A DNA stretch of 64,000 nt from Pristionchus mayeri (GCA_036245805.1 BTRK01000001.1:13268001-13332000), one strand, 5' to 3'. Positions 1 to 16,712 are shown, numbered from the stretch's first letter. The notes: generated from the letters alone by a model not told the origin. Translations and numbers: made by a program.

Positions 1-141
1 GCTTCCATGGAGGTGTGGATGGCATTTTATCGTTACAACGGATTATCAAGTATACTAGTATACAAATCAAATAACAAAAACACATAGACCATATTATAAC
101 AACTATGATGACAATTATAATGTTTTGTATAATTTCTTGAT

Positions 142-3100
142 TCAGATCTCCCTTCTGATTCTTCTGACCAGATCCAGATCCTTGGGCATGAAAGTCTGAC
201 GACCGGCATGACACGCTGCCTGATGTGCGTCCTTAAAATTATTGATTCAAAAAATAGTACATTCAGTGTTACAAATCGAGATATTTAAAATTTCTTGCCG
301 AGTTCGGGCTTTCGAGCCAAGCATTTGTCGGGAATTCAAAAAAAATCTTTCATCATAGTGGTTCTTTAAGAAGAACTCGATCATCAATGATATACCTCAA
401 AGTAGAGTTCGAGAAACGATACCACAGTCTCTTCATTTTACACACTATCTCACAATTCGGCCGGTCTAGACAGTGTATAAAATGAAGAGACGAAGGCCCG
501 AATTAGGAACACTACCTCAAACAGGCAGACGAGGAAGGCCTCGGCGGCCTCCTGTAGGCACTGCACCGCGCCATTCTGGATGCGCAGCTGGTCCTTGCAC
601 GGGTTGACGTGGCGCTCATCCATGACCTGCATTTATTACTTGTTAAAGTTATTTCACTTTTTATGATTTGAATTTTGATGAAATTTCAGACTTATTTTTT
701 CCTCTTTTTGCAATACAGTTTCGATCTCCCTTCCGTTTTCTCCCCTTTCCAAGACTAACTTGTCGGCTCTTTGCTGATGACATCAAGCTCTTTCTACTTT
801 TGATCCACTCTTTCCTTCCGACTCCCTCTCACAGCTTCAATCGGATTAATGGGTTCTTAGAATACTGCAAAAAATGGCAGTTAGAAGTTGCTGAAACTAA
901 ATGCAACGTCCTTCACATAGGCAAAAACAATCCCAAAACTAGCTATTCCTTAATCTCTTGCAATTTTGTAGTCACAGACTCAATTCGTGATCTATCGTAC
1001 CGAATTAATATTCCGGAACGGATATGATACGGTTCGGAATTGTATCAAATTTGCGTTTAGCGAGAGGAAAACACTCAAAATACAACGTTATGAGTCGTTT
1101 TTATGCTCGTTGAATTCCTTGTCGCCTCCCATTTTATTATCTGTTAATTAAAAAAAAATAAAATCGATAATTTTACGAGAAAATGGCTGAAAGTGTAAAG
1201 AAAAATGAATACCGTAATCGGAAACCGTCACTTTTGCTGTGCAAAATTGCACTTCAAAAGTGATACGCCACGCTATTTTCATCGGCCCTCATTTTTCGTC
1301 AATTTTGGTCGTTTTCATGGTTATGTTGCTCAAATTGTTGATTTTTGTGGTTCAGCGAGCTGTCGGCGACGGGGAGAAGAGGAGGAAGGGTGCTGCTCCA
1401 CCAGGAGCAGCACCCATGGACAACTTTTGACGATGAGTTACTTTTTCTCACTTTTTCATTTCCATTCATTTCTGTTCTTCTCTTTGGATATTTCAGGTTA
1501 TTTTCGTCGACTTTTGGCTCGGGAGGAGGCCCCGAGAGGCCCGGAGCGGAATCAAGCCGCGCAGGCTAGGTGTAATACAGGTTCGTCAATTTTTTGCGCT
1601 GTTTCTTGCTAAATTCCTTGTTTATTGTGCACAATATAGTGAAATATGCGATTGCATTTCAGTGGTGGCCCCCTCGCCCTCCCTTGGCCGCATCTCTCCC
1701 CTCCCACGAATGCGACTTAGATGAGTACTTTTCTACTTTTTTGCCTTTTATTTGAATAGAACAGTAAAAGCTTGTGAAGAAATTTAAGATAACGATGCCA
1801 TGGGCCAGCGTCAACGGAGGCATCTGAGGAGGAAGAGTATTTGTTTGGTTCGTTTTATCATTATTGTATTGTTTTGTGATAAATTTTGAGTCACAGAAAT
1901 CACTTCTTGTTTATTCCATAACATAACAGGGATGGAGCAATTTGAATAATCAATTGGGTAAGGTAGGAATATAAATATTCGATCAGGAGAACATTCGAGG
2001 GGTTAGTCATAGGCGAGGGAGTAGTCGTCGAAATTGTTACCATTATCTTCTTCTTCGAGATGGTTAGTGATAGGTGCATTCATGTAACTCATTGAAGCAG
2101 AAACAGAACGTTGGCTGTGATATACAGAGGTTGAGGGGAACATTTGAGTTGAATAAGATCTGGATAGAGAGGAGGATGCACGGGGAACTGTGGCGTAATT
2201 GGAAGTCGAGCTAGAGGTGCGAGAAACGGATGAAGCTTGACGGGAAATATAGGAAGCATTATTTCTAAAGAGGGGAGATGGAATAGAAGTAGTGCAGGGA
2301 AAGTGACTAGCCGTGGCGAGAGAAGGGGCACGAGGAGTGGAGGGGAATTGACTCGCCATGGTGAGAGAAGAAGAGACACGGGGAGTAGAGGGGAAGTGAC
2401 TAGTTGTCGTGGGAGGAGAGGAGACACGGGGAGTGGAGGGGAACTGAGCCGCGGTGCTAGAGGCAGAAAGGCAGAAAGAAGGACAGGGCGTGTGTAGACA
2501 GCCCTTCTCGGCTGAGACACCACAAGTCTCTCCTGCTGTTTTCCCTCCTCGCGTCTAGCATTGTGGTTGATTCGGCCAAGGATGAGTCCTTTCCACTTCC
2601 TCTTCTGTGCTTTCACAGTAATCCGCCGACGATGGAGAATAACCTGAGGTGAACATATTATTACATCTGCGAATATATTGAATCGTATAAACGGTACCTT
2701 GATCAGCCACTCCAGCTTTTCCTGGTCCCGATCTGGATGGCTCAGAGTGGAGGAGTGGAAGAGAAGGACGTCCAGTTTTCCGGCGAAGCATTCGATGCTT
2801 TCCTCAGTGTCGTCGATTGCTGCTACCATCTCTTCTGTGATTCCCTCGTAGATTCCATAGAGAGGGCCTGTAGAGATCACAATTGATCGATCAGTAGGAA
2901 TAGGAGTGGATGTAGGACTGACCTTTCTCGAGAGGAGGGAGTCTCTCCTTCAGATCAGCTACAGTACTCTCCAACTTAGTGATCTTGGTCAACCCCTCCT
3001 TGCTGGATTCCACCAGGAGGCGGCTCTGAGAAAAGATGTGAGCACGTTCAAACATGATGAGTAAGGGTTGGTTTACCTCGTGTCTCACTCCAACAGTGTC

Positions 3101-6100
3101 ATTATAGATTTCTCTACAGGTCCTCTCCAATCTGTCCTGCCGAGCGTTCAACTTCTCGAAGTTTCCCTTCAGATCAACCAACAATCCGTAGATCGTATCC
3201 AGAGTTACCGTACCTGAAAACGGGTAGTCTACAAATCAGGCAGCCTCGCAAGAGAAAGGAACCAGTAGGTTGATCTTGTCGTTCACTACCGTAATCTTTG
3301 ACCAGTGTAGCCTTTGATCTTTGCAGTTCTCAATTGTTGAGCCTGCCGAATCTGATGTGGAAGAGGAAGGGAAGAGATCTCGTCCAATGCGTGCCGCCTC
3401 GAGATTCATGCATGTTCTCGAGATGTCTCCCGACCTCACTCCGGACCTCAAACGAGTGAAGAAAGAGCGAGGAACCTCCATCCCTCCAGTGGCAGACACT
3501 CCCGCTACCAGTCATCCTCCCAAGTCAACCTTCTCATCCAAGAAGAAGAACACAGGCGCCCCTCCCGCCCCAATGACTGCTCTCACTCATCTGCCCACAC
3601 CCATCCCTTCTCCCCCAATCGGTATTGACTTCTCTCTTTATTATTTGTAGACTACCCGTTTTCAGGTACGGTAACTCTGGATACGATCTACGGATTGTTG
3701 GTTGATCTAAAGGGAAACTTCGAGAAGTTGAACGCTCGGCAGGACAGATTGGAGAGGACCTGTAGAGAAATCTATAATGACACTGTTGGAGTGAGACACG
3801 AGGTAAACCAACCCTTACTCATCATGTTTGAACGTGCTCACATCTTTTCTCAGAGCCGCCTCCTGGTGGAATCCAGCAAGGAGGGGTTGACCAAGATCAC
3901 TAAGTTGGAGAGTACTGTAGCTGATCTGAAGGAGAGACTCCCTCCTCTCGAGAAAGGTCAGTCAATCAGTCCTACATCCACTCCTATTCCTACTGATCGA
4001 TCAATTGTGATCTCTACAGGCCCTCTCTATGGAATCTACGAGGGAATCACAGAAGAGATGATAGCAGCAATCGACGACACTGAGGAAAGCATCGAATGCT
4101 TCGCCGGAAAACTGGACGTCCTTCTCTTCCACTCCTCCACTCTGAGCCATCCAGATCGGGACCAGGAAAAGCTGGAGTGGCTGATCAAGGTACCGTTTAT
4201 ACGATTCAATATATTCGCAGATGTAATAATATGTTCACCTCAGGTTATTCTCCATCGTCGGCGGATTACTGTGAAAGCACAGAAGAGGAAGTGGAAAGGA
4301 CTCATCCTTGGCCGAATCAACCACAATGCTAGACGCGAGGAGGGAAAACAGCAGGAGAGACTTGTGGTGTCTCAGCCGAGAAGGGCTGTCTACACACGCC
4401 CTGTCCTTCTTTCTGCCGTAAGACCCTCTAGCACCGCGGCTCAGTTCCCCTCCACTCCCCGTGTCTCCTCTCCTCTCACGACAACTAGTTACTTCCCCCT
4501 CTACTCCCCGTGTCTCTTCTTCTCTCACCATGGCGAGTCAATTCCCCTCCACTCCTCGTGCCCCTTCTCTCGCCACGGCTAGTCACTTTCCCTCCACTAC
4601 TTCTATTCCATCTCCCCTCTTTAGAAATAATGCTTCCAATATTTCCCGTCAAGCTTCATCCGTTTCTCGCACCTCTAGCTCGACTTCCAATTACGCCACA
4701 GTTCCCCGTGCATCCTCCTCTCTATCCAGATCTTATTCAACTCAAATGTTCCCCTCAACCTCTGTATATCACAGCCAACGTTCTGTTTCTGCTTCAATGA
4801 ATTACATGAATGCACCTATCACTAACCATCTCGAAGAAGAAGATAATGGTAACAATTTCGACGACTACTCCCTCGCCTATGACTAACCCCTCGAATGTTC
4901 TCCTGATCGAATATTTATATTCCTACCTTACCCAATTGATTATTCAAATTGCTCCATCCCTGTTATGTTATGGAATAAACAAGAAGTAATTTCTGTGACT
5001 CAAAATTTATTACAAAACAATACAATAATGATAAAACGAACCAAACAAATACTCTTCCTCCTCAGATGCCTCCGTTGACGCTGGCCCATGGCATCGTTAT
5101 CTTAAATTTCTTCACAAGCTTTTACTGTTCTATTCAAATAAAAGGCAAACAAGTAGAAAAGTACTCATCTAAGTCGCATTCGTGGGAGGGGAGAGATGCG
5201 GCCAAGGGAGGGCGAGGGGGCCACCACTGAAATGCAATCGCATATTTCACTATATTGTGCACAATAAACAAGGAATTTAGCAAGAAACAGCGCAAAAAAT
5301 TGACGAACCTGTATTACACCTAGCCTGCGCGGCTTGATTCCGCTCCGGGCCTCTCGGGGCCTCCTCCCGAGCCAAAAGTCGACGAAAATAACCTGAAATA
5401 TCCAAAGAGAAGAACAGAAATGGAAATGAAAAAGTGAGAAAAAGTAACTCATCGTCAAAAGTTGTCCATGGGTGCTGCTCCTGGTGGAGCAGCACCCTTC
5501 CTCCTCTTCTCCCCGTCGCCGACAGCTCGCTGAACCACAAAAATCAACAATTTGAGCAACATAACCATGAAAAAGACCAAAATTGACGAAAAATGAGGGC
5601 CGATGAAAATAGCGTGGCGTATCACTTTTGAAGTGCAATTTTGCACAGCAAAAGTGACGGTTTCCGATTACGGTATTCATTTTTCTTTACACTTTCAGCC
5701 ATTTTCTCGTAAAATTATCGATTTTATTTTTTTTTAAATTAACAGATAATAAAATGGGAGGCGACAAGGAATTCAACGAGCATAAAAACGACTCATAACG
5801 TTGTATTTTGAGTGTTTTCCTCTCGCTAAACGCAAATTTGATACAATTCCGAACCGTATCATATCCGTTCCGGAATATTAATTCGGTACGATAGTTGTCT
5901 TTATTGATCCTCTATTGAATTTTGACTCTCATATCCATACTGTTTGTCATAAGGAATCATCACTAGTTTATTTATTCTTCCGTAGTATCAGCTGCATTAT
6001 CGTCGCCCCATATATATCAGCGTTCAAATCCTTCATTCTTCCCATACTAGAATATGCCTCTCCCGTCTGGTCACCCTCCTCATCTGGTCGTATTTACAAA

Positions 6101-7766
6101 TTAGAAAAAAGTCCAACATCTTTTTAGTAGACTATTATATTATCGTTGCTCCCAAACTGATCTGTCTTTCCCCTCTTCTTCTGATCGTTTAGCCCTTTAC
6201 ATTCTCTTTATGCTCGCCGTATTGTCATTGACATAGTGCTTGCTCTCAAAATTTTTGCCAACACTGTTGAGTTGCATGTTAGTAATTTCTACACGTATAG
6301 GACTATTATCAGACGTCATAGTGTCTTTGTTCTCCACATTCCCGCTTTCCGTAAGGAAAATTTGAAAGCATCGTTTGCGCATAGAACAGCCAGACTCCTA
6401 AATAAGCTCCACTTAATTTGTAATCCTCTGTTGTCGGTAGAGACTGTTAAGATTCATTTGCTAAATCACCCAAATCTTCAATGTACTCTAGGAATAGAAA
6501 TCAGAAATCTTTAGCAACTATCACCACCCCTCACCATTTTCTATCTCTTCTCGATCCCCCCATCCATTCACATACCCCCTTCGATCTTCTCCGATCTGTC
6601 ACACAAGCTTCCAATAAGACATGCATTGGACTAGCGGCCACTCCTCCCGCTCACGAGGCTCCCTCCCCTCGACACTATCATCTCTTGTGCGACAAGATTT
6701 GGAAGATCGACCCCCCCTCCCTCCCTCCTCCCTCCTCCCCCACTTTCACGCACATTCTGCACCTGCCGACGCACCCTAGTGGTGTACGATAAATTAATAA
6801 ATAATAAATTATTTTCTCAAAAAATATTGGTTACCTCACGTGCTATGTGCTAAAACTAGTGCGAATTTCGCTACTTACTCCGACTGAAATAATACCTGTC
6901 ACACAAGCTGGCGGAAGGGCATCTTCGGAATGAGCAGCTCGCTCTTCATCGTTTGCTTCTTAATCGCCTTCTTAATCCCGCCTCCACTCTGGACGATCTT
7001 CGACTTTTGCATCGTAGTGCTGCTGTCGTAACTGCAAATTAATATTTTTTTGAAAAATATATTAGGTGAAAACATTGTGCTTACCTCTCAATCGAAGTTA
7101 ATGTCTCATTCAGCATGGTCACATGATTGGTCTCAGATAGTACGGCCTTGTCCAGCGTACTTTCTCTGCTGTTCCTACAACATATTTACAAATTTCATCT
7201 TACTTTTAAGATATCCAACGAAAGGTAATGGTATACCTCTCACTCTTCTCTTTCAGTCTCATTTCCTGCTTGGTTTCAGCTACTGGGACGGTCTTGCGGG
7301 CCATCTGCTTCGTCTTGATTGGCTCATCCTCGATAGTCTTGCCCAATGCGGCATTAGCATGCCTGAGAGTTGCGGGCTGTCATTATGGTGCGGTAAGTGC
7401 AAAATCTTGGAACAGAAATACAATTCACCAGGAAAAAGCAAATTTGAAACACAACATCGTTAGCTCATTTGATTTTTTTATAAAAGTTCAGTCAGCTGAT
7501 GAACTAGTTGATATCGAAGGTTTTTGTTGCAAATATTTAATTCAAGAGAAAACGCTTTATTCAAAACAACAGCAAATCATGCTAAGAATGATAAGTCTCG
7601 GCTGAGGACACAGTAACCAACCAAAACAGTTGCTCTATTAGAGTGGAAGTATACCAAAGCCTACTCACCTATTTCTCTTCGTCGCCAGCTGGTCTCTGAG
7701 CCGTTTCTCATGCTTAGTCTCGGCTGCGGACACAGTCTTGCGAGCCATTTGCTTCACGCGTGCCAT
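142..7766 (-). CDS. Centromeric histone H3 variant (CENP-A/HCP-3-like), six exons
   Basis: Exons on the minus strand: 7766-7669, 7362-7237, 7174-7085, 7031-6905, 626-516, 231-142. All phases agree and give 213 residues. The C-terminal half is a histone fold. Alpha-N is ELLIPKMPFRQL, alpha-2 is LQEAAEAFLVCLFEDA, and the end is MPKDLDLVRRIRREI. The AAEAFLV, FEDA and HAGR pieces, and a loop 1 two residues longer than in H3, are CENP-A traits. CENP-A replaces H3 in centromeric nucleosomes and marks kinetochore assembly, along whole chromosomes in holocentric nematodes. The tail (about 105 residues) is odd. Exon 1 begins MARVKQMARKTV and contains QLATK, like canonical H3 residues 1-23, and exon 2 repeats KQMARKTV. 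Intron 4 (627-6904) splits alpha-N from alpha-1 and carries nested transposons. The donor after exon 4 is GTGTGA, and reading through it gives a stop. A divergent H3 variant with another role remains possible. Confidence 0.85.
402..512. mobile_element. MITE A, copy 1 (in intron 5 of the H3 variant)
   Basis: Short element of about 110 bp. It begins TAGAGTTCGAGAAACGATACC and ends CCCGAATTAGGAAC, with internal inverted blocks GTCTCTTCATT and AATGAAGAGAC. Near copies lie at 8514-8612 and 36844-36957, where the full end CTAGAGTTCG is preserved. It sits only a few bases from the splice donor of exon 5. No coding capacity is visible. Confidence 0.75.
995..3236. repeat. Left arm of the 4.9 kb palindrome
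   Basis: Inverted relative to 3643-5891 with only scattered differences. Visible ones are the EEMV/EEMI codon change, a missing base near 2460, and a poly-C one base shorter near 2390. Arms of this length and identity imply recent formation or ongoing gene conversion. Confidence 0.9.
2003..3210 (-). pseudogene. Gene carried by the palindromic element, left-arm copy (lacks first exon in this orientation)
   Basis: Minus-strand mirror of the right-arm gene, with the same exons and splice sites. It ends with the same acidic tail, stop near 2003. Here the C-run in the tail is one base shorter and in frame. A base is missing about 40 bp upstream (near 2460), so this copy breaks at a different place from its partner. 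Its exon 1 would have to come from the central spacer, which points the other way. An inversion of the spacer would couple it. Confidence 0.55.
3327..4886 (+). pseudogene. Gene carried by the palindromic element, right-arm copy (frameshifted near its end)
   Basis: Exons about 3327-3621 (in the unique spacer), 3666-3802, 3854-3956, 4020-4189 and 4244-4886, with matching phases. The predicted protein has an acidic/basic N-terminus with SDVEEEGKRSRP, then coiled-coil-like helices (LKGNFEKLNARQDRLERTCRE and KLESTVADLKERL), then a basic segment (HRRRITVKAQKRKWKGL). A Ser/Pro/Thr-rich tail with repeated PSTPR and an acidic end follow. An extra C in a C-run near 4497 shifts the frame inside the tail. 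No ATG was found for the first exon, which opens at a TTTGCAG acceptor. An open stretch at 3237-3264 could precede it in phase, so the 5' end may have been lost at the palindrome centre. I do not recognise the family. Confidence 0.55.
3643..5891. repeat. Right arm of the 4.9 kb palindrome
   Basis: Reverse complement of 995-3236. It holds the gene copy that is linked in phase to the exon in the central spacer. An AATAAA lies at about 4974 after the stop at 4886. The outer 1 kb has open frames on the minus strand (5165-5680), including a short hydrophobic segment, but no clear gene. Confidence 0.9.
6596..6909. repeat. 14-bp direct repeat spanning a splice donor
   Basis: CTGTCACACAAGCT occurs at 6596-6609 and 6896-6909. 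The second copy covers the end of exon 4 and the donor of the H3 variant. The 286 bp between them contain CT-rich DNA and an AT-rich tail. It may be a target duplication of a small insertion, or a repair duplication. Confidence 0.45.
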
Positions 7767-8513
7767 TCTGAATCGATAACTTAACTAGATAGACACTGAA
7801 AACATTATGCGAAATCACAAATAACAGACATGCGAATATTCTTGAGCACGATTTCATTCCAAATAATGATCTCGACGCAAGGGCAGTGAAAGCGGTTACT
7901 GCGCGAGAAAATGCAAAAATGATATAAAAATCGTCGCAGTAAGCACGGCATAGCGTAAAATATACGGCGCAGCCAGCGGGAATGCTTTACAAAAACTTGG
8001 GCGATAGATGGAATGGAGACTGGAAGGAGCGTGAGAGGGAGCGGGCAAAATGCAGAGAGGCACAAGAGAAAGAGAAGGTGATTCAGCAATGCCAGTGTGA
8101 AATTCGTGTTGAACACTCAAATATGAATCATAAAAACGCGGAAAAATGCAAATTCTTAGGAGACATTTGAATTTGAAATTTGAACATTGAACAATCGACG
8201 TTTTTGGTAATGACTGATAACCATGTCTCGTGTCGAGAGAGTGTCTGGATTTCTAGGACCGTGATTTCGTTCCTCGGTCTTTAGCGAACAACTACTACCG
8301 AGTCGATCGAATGATCAATTAACCTCGCCTAATCACTTCTTATCTTATCAACTGGAAGGACTGCCTTGTAGTGGTCAAGTGGTCATTAGGAACGAGCAGT
8401 TGAAACGAATTACGTTGCCTAAACCTTCCATTTGTGAGAATAAAACTTGCCCTAGACCGAACGGATCCACTAAGCATCTCTCAAGGTATGGCAAGAGTCA
8501 CCAAGTGATCAAA
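7767..8513. promoter_or_regulatory. 5' flank of the H3 variant gene
   Basis: About 750 bp upstream of the start codon of the minus-strand histone gene, without supportable coding exons. A purine-rich plus-strand open frame (7982-8170) is probably chance. The promoter should lie here, but I see no defined TATA or histone-gene motif. Confidence 0.35.
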
Positions 8514-8612
8514 CTAGAGTTCGTAATTCGGGTCACCGTCTCTTCATTTTGATCGACCGATCTACAGAGTGTGCAGAATGAAGAGACCGTAGTATCGTTT
8601 CTCGAACTCTAG
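8514..8612. mobile_element. MITE A, copy 2
   Basis: Begins CTAGAGTTCGTAATTCGGG and ends CGTTTCTCGAACTCTAG, with internal GTCTCTTCATT and AATGAAGAGAC. This is the best-preserved small copy in the window and defines the family ends. Confidence 0.8.
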
Positions 8613-11329
8613 AACAAACCGTCTACTAATTAAGGTTTAACCCCGAATTCTAATTTATAAATGTCCAAATGCAAAACCGAGATAAATGCTAGGGTTGCAT
8701 TGCAGACGATCTGTCGTAAACTGCCACAACAAATACAAATGCACAATCGATCGCTGACCTCTCTCACCACCAATTACTTGCGAATTTGTGAACTGTTTTC
8801 CCCGTCTCGCTTTATCTCTGCCCGCGAAATCCCCCTCTTCTATTTGCCACAGTTCTTACACCACTATCATTTCCACGATATGAGTTATCGTCTCACTCTC
8901 TCCAAACCTCACGCTCCCTCGTCGATCAGAGTGAGCGATAGAGTGTATGATATGGAGAGAGCGCGACCATTGCTCCATGACCATTCCCCCTTGCTTACAT
9001 TCCAGAGCAAAGAATTCGCTTCCCCCCACCCCGCTCTCAGGCAGCGCAACCGGTCGGGAGAATGACCGAAATTAATAGCTGAAATGCGTAATACCTTCGG
9101 CCACTATACTACATTTGATTCAGTGTAGTTTCCCTAGAGCTCTTTCTCCCTTGTAAAGGCAATTGAAGACTGACTTTGCATCTATAGCTCATTAGCGCCT
9201 TTCAGAGTACTGCACCAGCAAGCTTCTATTCTCCCCAATTGAACCGATCTGTAGCTACTCTATTTCCATATCGCTCTCTGGTAAGCTCATTTCCTCTCCC
9301 CTTTGTCGTCAACACTCTTCGCCTATATAATATTCCCCCCGCCATCTCTCTTTCTCATCACTCGAAACAGTAGTTCTTCCATCTCTCTATCTCCCTCCGA
9401 TAAATATACACTTTCCTCCCCCATATATCTTACACTCTTACGCCCCAAACAATACAAGACGTCTGATGAAAAATGAAAACATAATCTCCTCTGTCACTCT
9501 ATCTTTTTCGGAGCACAGTCAAGTCGCCAACCAAAGATTTGACGACGTGCCTATGGGCAGCATTGGAATGGCGAGAGATGCAGGTTTACGAGATAAGATA
9601 TGAATAATGGAAATATAGCTCATGGCCGACTCGCGCTCTAGCATTCTCTCGATGACACGGCCAATTCTTCCCACCAAAATTCGAAAATGGTCTTTCTGTG
9701 CAACCTTTCTGAGGAGGAGGGACGCGTGGTGATTCATTAACTCTGCCCTTCTTCTCGCTTTGAATGATCCTCATGCCTCCTCATTAGTCACTTCGGAATG
9801 GGCTGCTTTCTTGTTGGGTTCAGCTGTTAAAGTTCATCACGCGCGTATGGCCTGTGCCCTAGCGATCGCCTGTCATGCACATGTCGATAATCGAACATTG
9901 CAATTAATTTTCGTTACTATCTCATCACTCGCCCAAAATTAAAAGACGGAAGACCGTTTATCGAACTCTAATATGTCCCTTGATAAGGCGTATACACTGT
10001 TTCCTCATTCCTGAAATGAGACGGGACATTTATGCTCTTTGTTTATCTCACTGGATGAAAGTTGAGTCGCGCAGGGTTTATGCTATCATTGACCCGAACG
10101 TGGAGCTTATCCCTTCGAGATTATGTTATGCTCTATGCTCGCTCTGTCAAATGGATTTTCATGTAATTATGACATGGATTTTACACTCTCGAAAGCTTTA
10201 TCGTGCATTATCGTCCTTCTAATCCTAGCAGCCCCACTGGTATAGCTCTCTCTCTCTCTCTCTCTCAATAAGATCCGTAACTTTTCTCTCCTCCTCCTCT
10301 CTCTATCTTCCCGCCAACCGGCATTATTCATTCTAGTGTCATAAACGCAATTGAGTATGGCGCTTGCTGGATTGTGTCTTGACGACTACTGATCTGCTTG
10401 AACCCATTTTCACTTTGGTTTTTGCAAATAAGGCAACCCTCACTTGCAATAATTATTCACTCATTAGATGCTACTTGTTGTCTCGATATGATTCTCCATT
10501 TGTTCACTCTTGTATCAATCAAATTCCTTTGCTAAACTTTTATAATTCGTATTATAGCTAGGTTATCATTCGACCGTTTATATTTTGACTACTTGGCTCG
10601 CCAGTTTCGAAGTCTCCCGTGACGTCACTTGTTTACACTTTTGATGCTTATCCTGCGCCGTCGCAATTCGGTCATATGCCATAGCATAGAGTGTCGTATT
10701 ACAATTATTTATCACATTTATAAATAGTGCTCATGTGGGGATAGGGTTATATTGTTCATTGGCTGCGTTCCACCAATGGGATCCAATGGTTCCCCTGAGG
10801 TCATCGCGCCATCGAGGCTTGCAGTCGAGTGTTGGTCATTGAGTGCCGTACACATGATTATATCCCTCTACGCTCATACTCTATGGCCTCCTATCACCTC
10901 CTGCATCTGTCTCTCTCTCCAAAGGGGGAAAACGCGACTGGGAGAGATTAGTATTGCTAAATTGCTCTCTTCATTCAAAGTTCGGGGGTCATGGGGAATG
11001 AAAAGACGATTTCTCGCCATGCGATCTTTTGAACAGGTGCACATGAGGAAAAGAGATGTCCGTGCTCTCTCGCTCTTCTATTCTTTCTCGATTTGCGATT
11101 GAAAAAAAACCGGCGGCACGGAGCTTCCTCTCGCCGAGCTGACCTCTCCCCCACCCACCCTCCCTCTTCTTCAACTCTTATGTATCTCACTATGTATTAG
11201 TCAATGTCTCACTTTCGCTCACGCTCTCTCTCCCTATCTCAATATTACCTTCATATAAAAGACGGCATGCCGTCACAGTACTTATGCCACCTAGTGTATT
11301 GTGCCACTATATTGCATGTCTCTAATTAC
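8613..11329. other. 2.7 kb without a convincing gene
   Basis: Open frames here (for example 8661-9065) lack splice context, a recognisable domain or normal composition. A CT microsatellite lies at about 10243-10266. A segment at 10215-10335 with CCCGCCAACCG resembles 21905-22020, so it is a dispersed repeat. The last 250 bp should hold the promoter of the JmjC gene. Confidence 0.5.
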
Positions 11330-11337
11330 AGATAACA

Positions 11338-16670
<5,333 letters not shown>

Positions 16671-16712
16671 GCTGGACATTAATTTTTTAACATAAGCTAG
16701 CTAAGTAATATA

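Larger units (their letters stand above)
995..5891. mobile_element. 4.9 kb palindromic (fold-back) element with TA target duplication
   Basis: Two near-identical inverted arms, about 995-3236 and 3643-5891, flank a unique spacer of about 406 bp. The ends begin TCGTACCGAATTAATATTCC and are flanked by TA (993-994 and 5892-5893). Removing the element plus one TA rejoins the interrupted reverse transcriptase frame across its aspartate-leucine codons, which fixes the borders. A TA duplication suggests insertion by an IS630/Tc1/mariner-like transposase, but no transposase is encoded here. Each arm carries a copy of the same multi-exon gene plus about 1 kb of non-coding end. I do not recognise the family. 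Confidence 0.85.
660..6815 (+). mobile_element. Non-LTR retrotransposon remnant, split by a later insertion
   Basis: Two pieces of one reverse transcriptase read on the plus strand, about 668-994 and 5894-6520. The first piece contains the catalytic FADD box, followed by the WQLEVAETKCNVLHIGKNNP stretch typical of the thumb of CR1/jockey-like elements. The second resumes with FIDPLLNFDSHIHTV, then a region rich in PILEYASPVWSP, also typical of these RTs. Only the C-terminal part of the RT is present and frameshifts follow, so the copy is dead. It lies entirely inside intron 4 of the H3 variant, in the opposite orientation. An AT-rich tail near 6790-6815 may be its 3' end. Confidence 0.75.

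Noticed and set aside
1205..1612. Second gene in the outer part of the palindrome arm
   Set aside because: Open in several frames on the same strand, with low-complexity content and no clear exon structure; kept only as a remark.
995..5891. Polinton/Maverick or other virus-like element
   Set aside because: No polymerase, integrase, capsid or protease; the target duplication is TA, not 6 bp; most of the length is two copies of one small gene.
7050..7605. Plus-strand open frames over the histone gene
   Set aside because: They are antisense to exons 2-4 of the H3 variant, whose phases and domain match are decisive.
8661..9065. 134-codon frame as a gene
   Set aside because: No domain, no splice context, and composition like the surrounding repeat-rich DNA.
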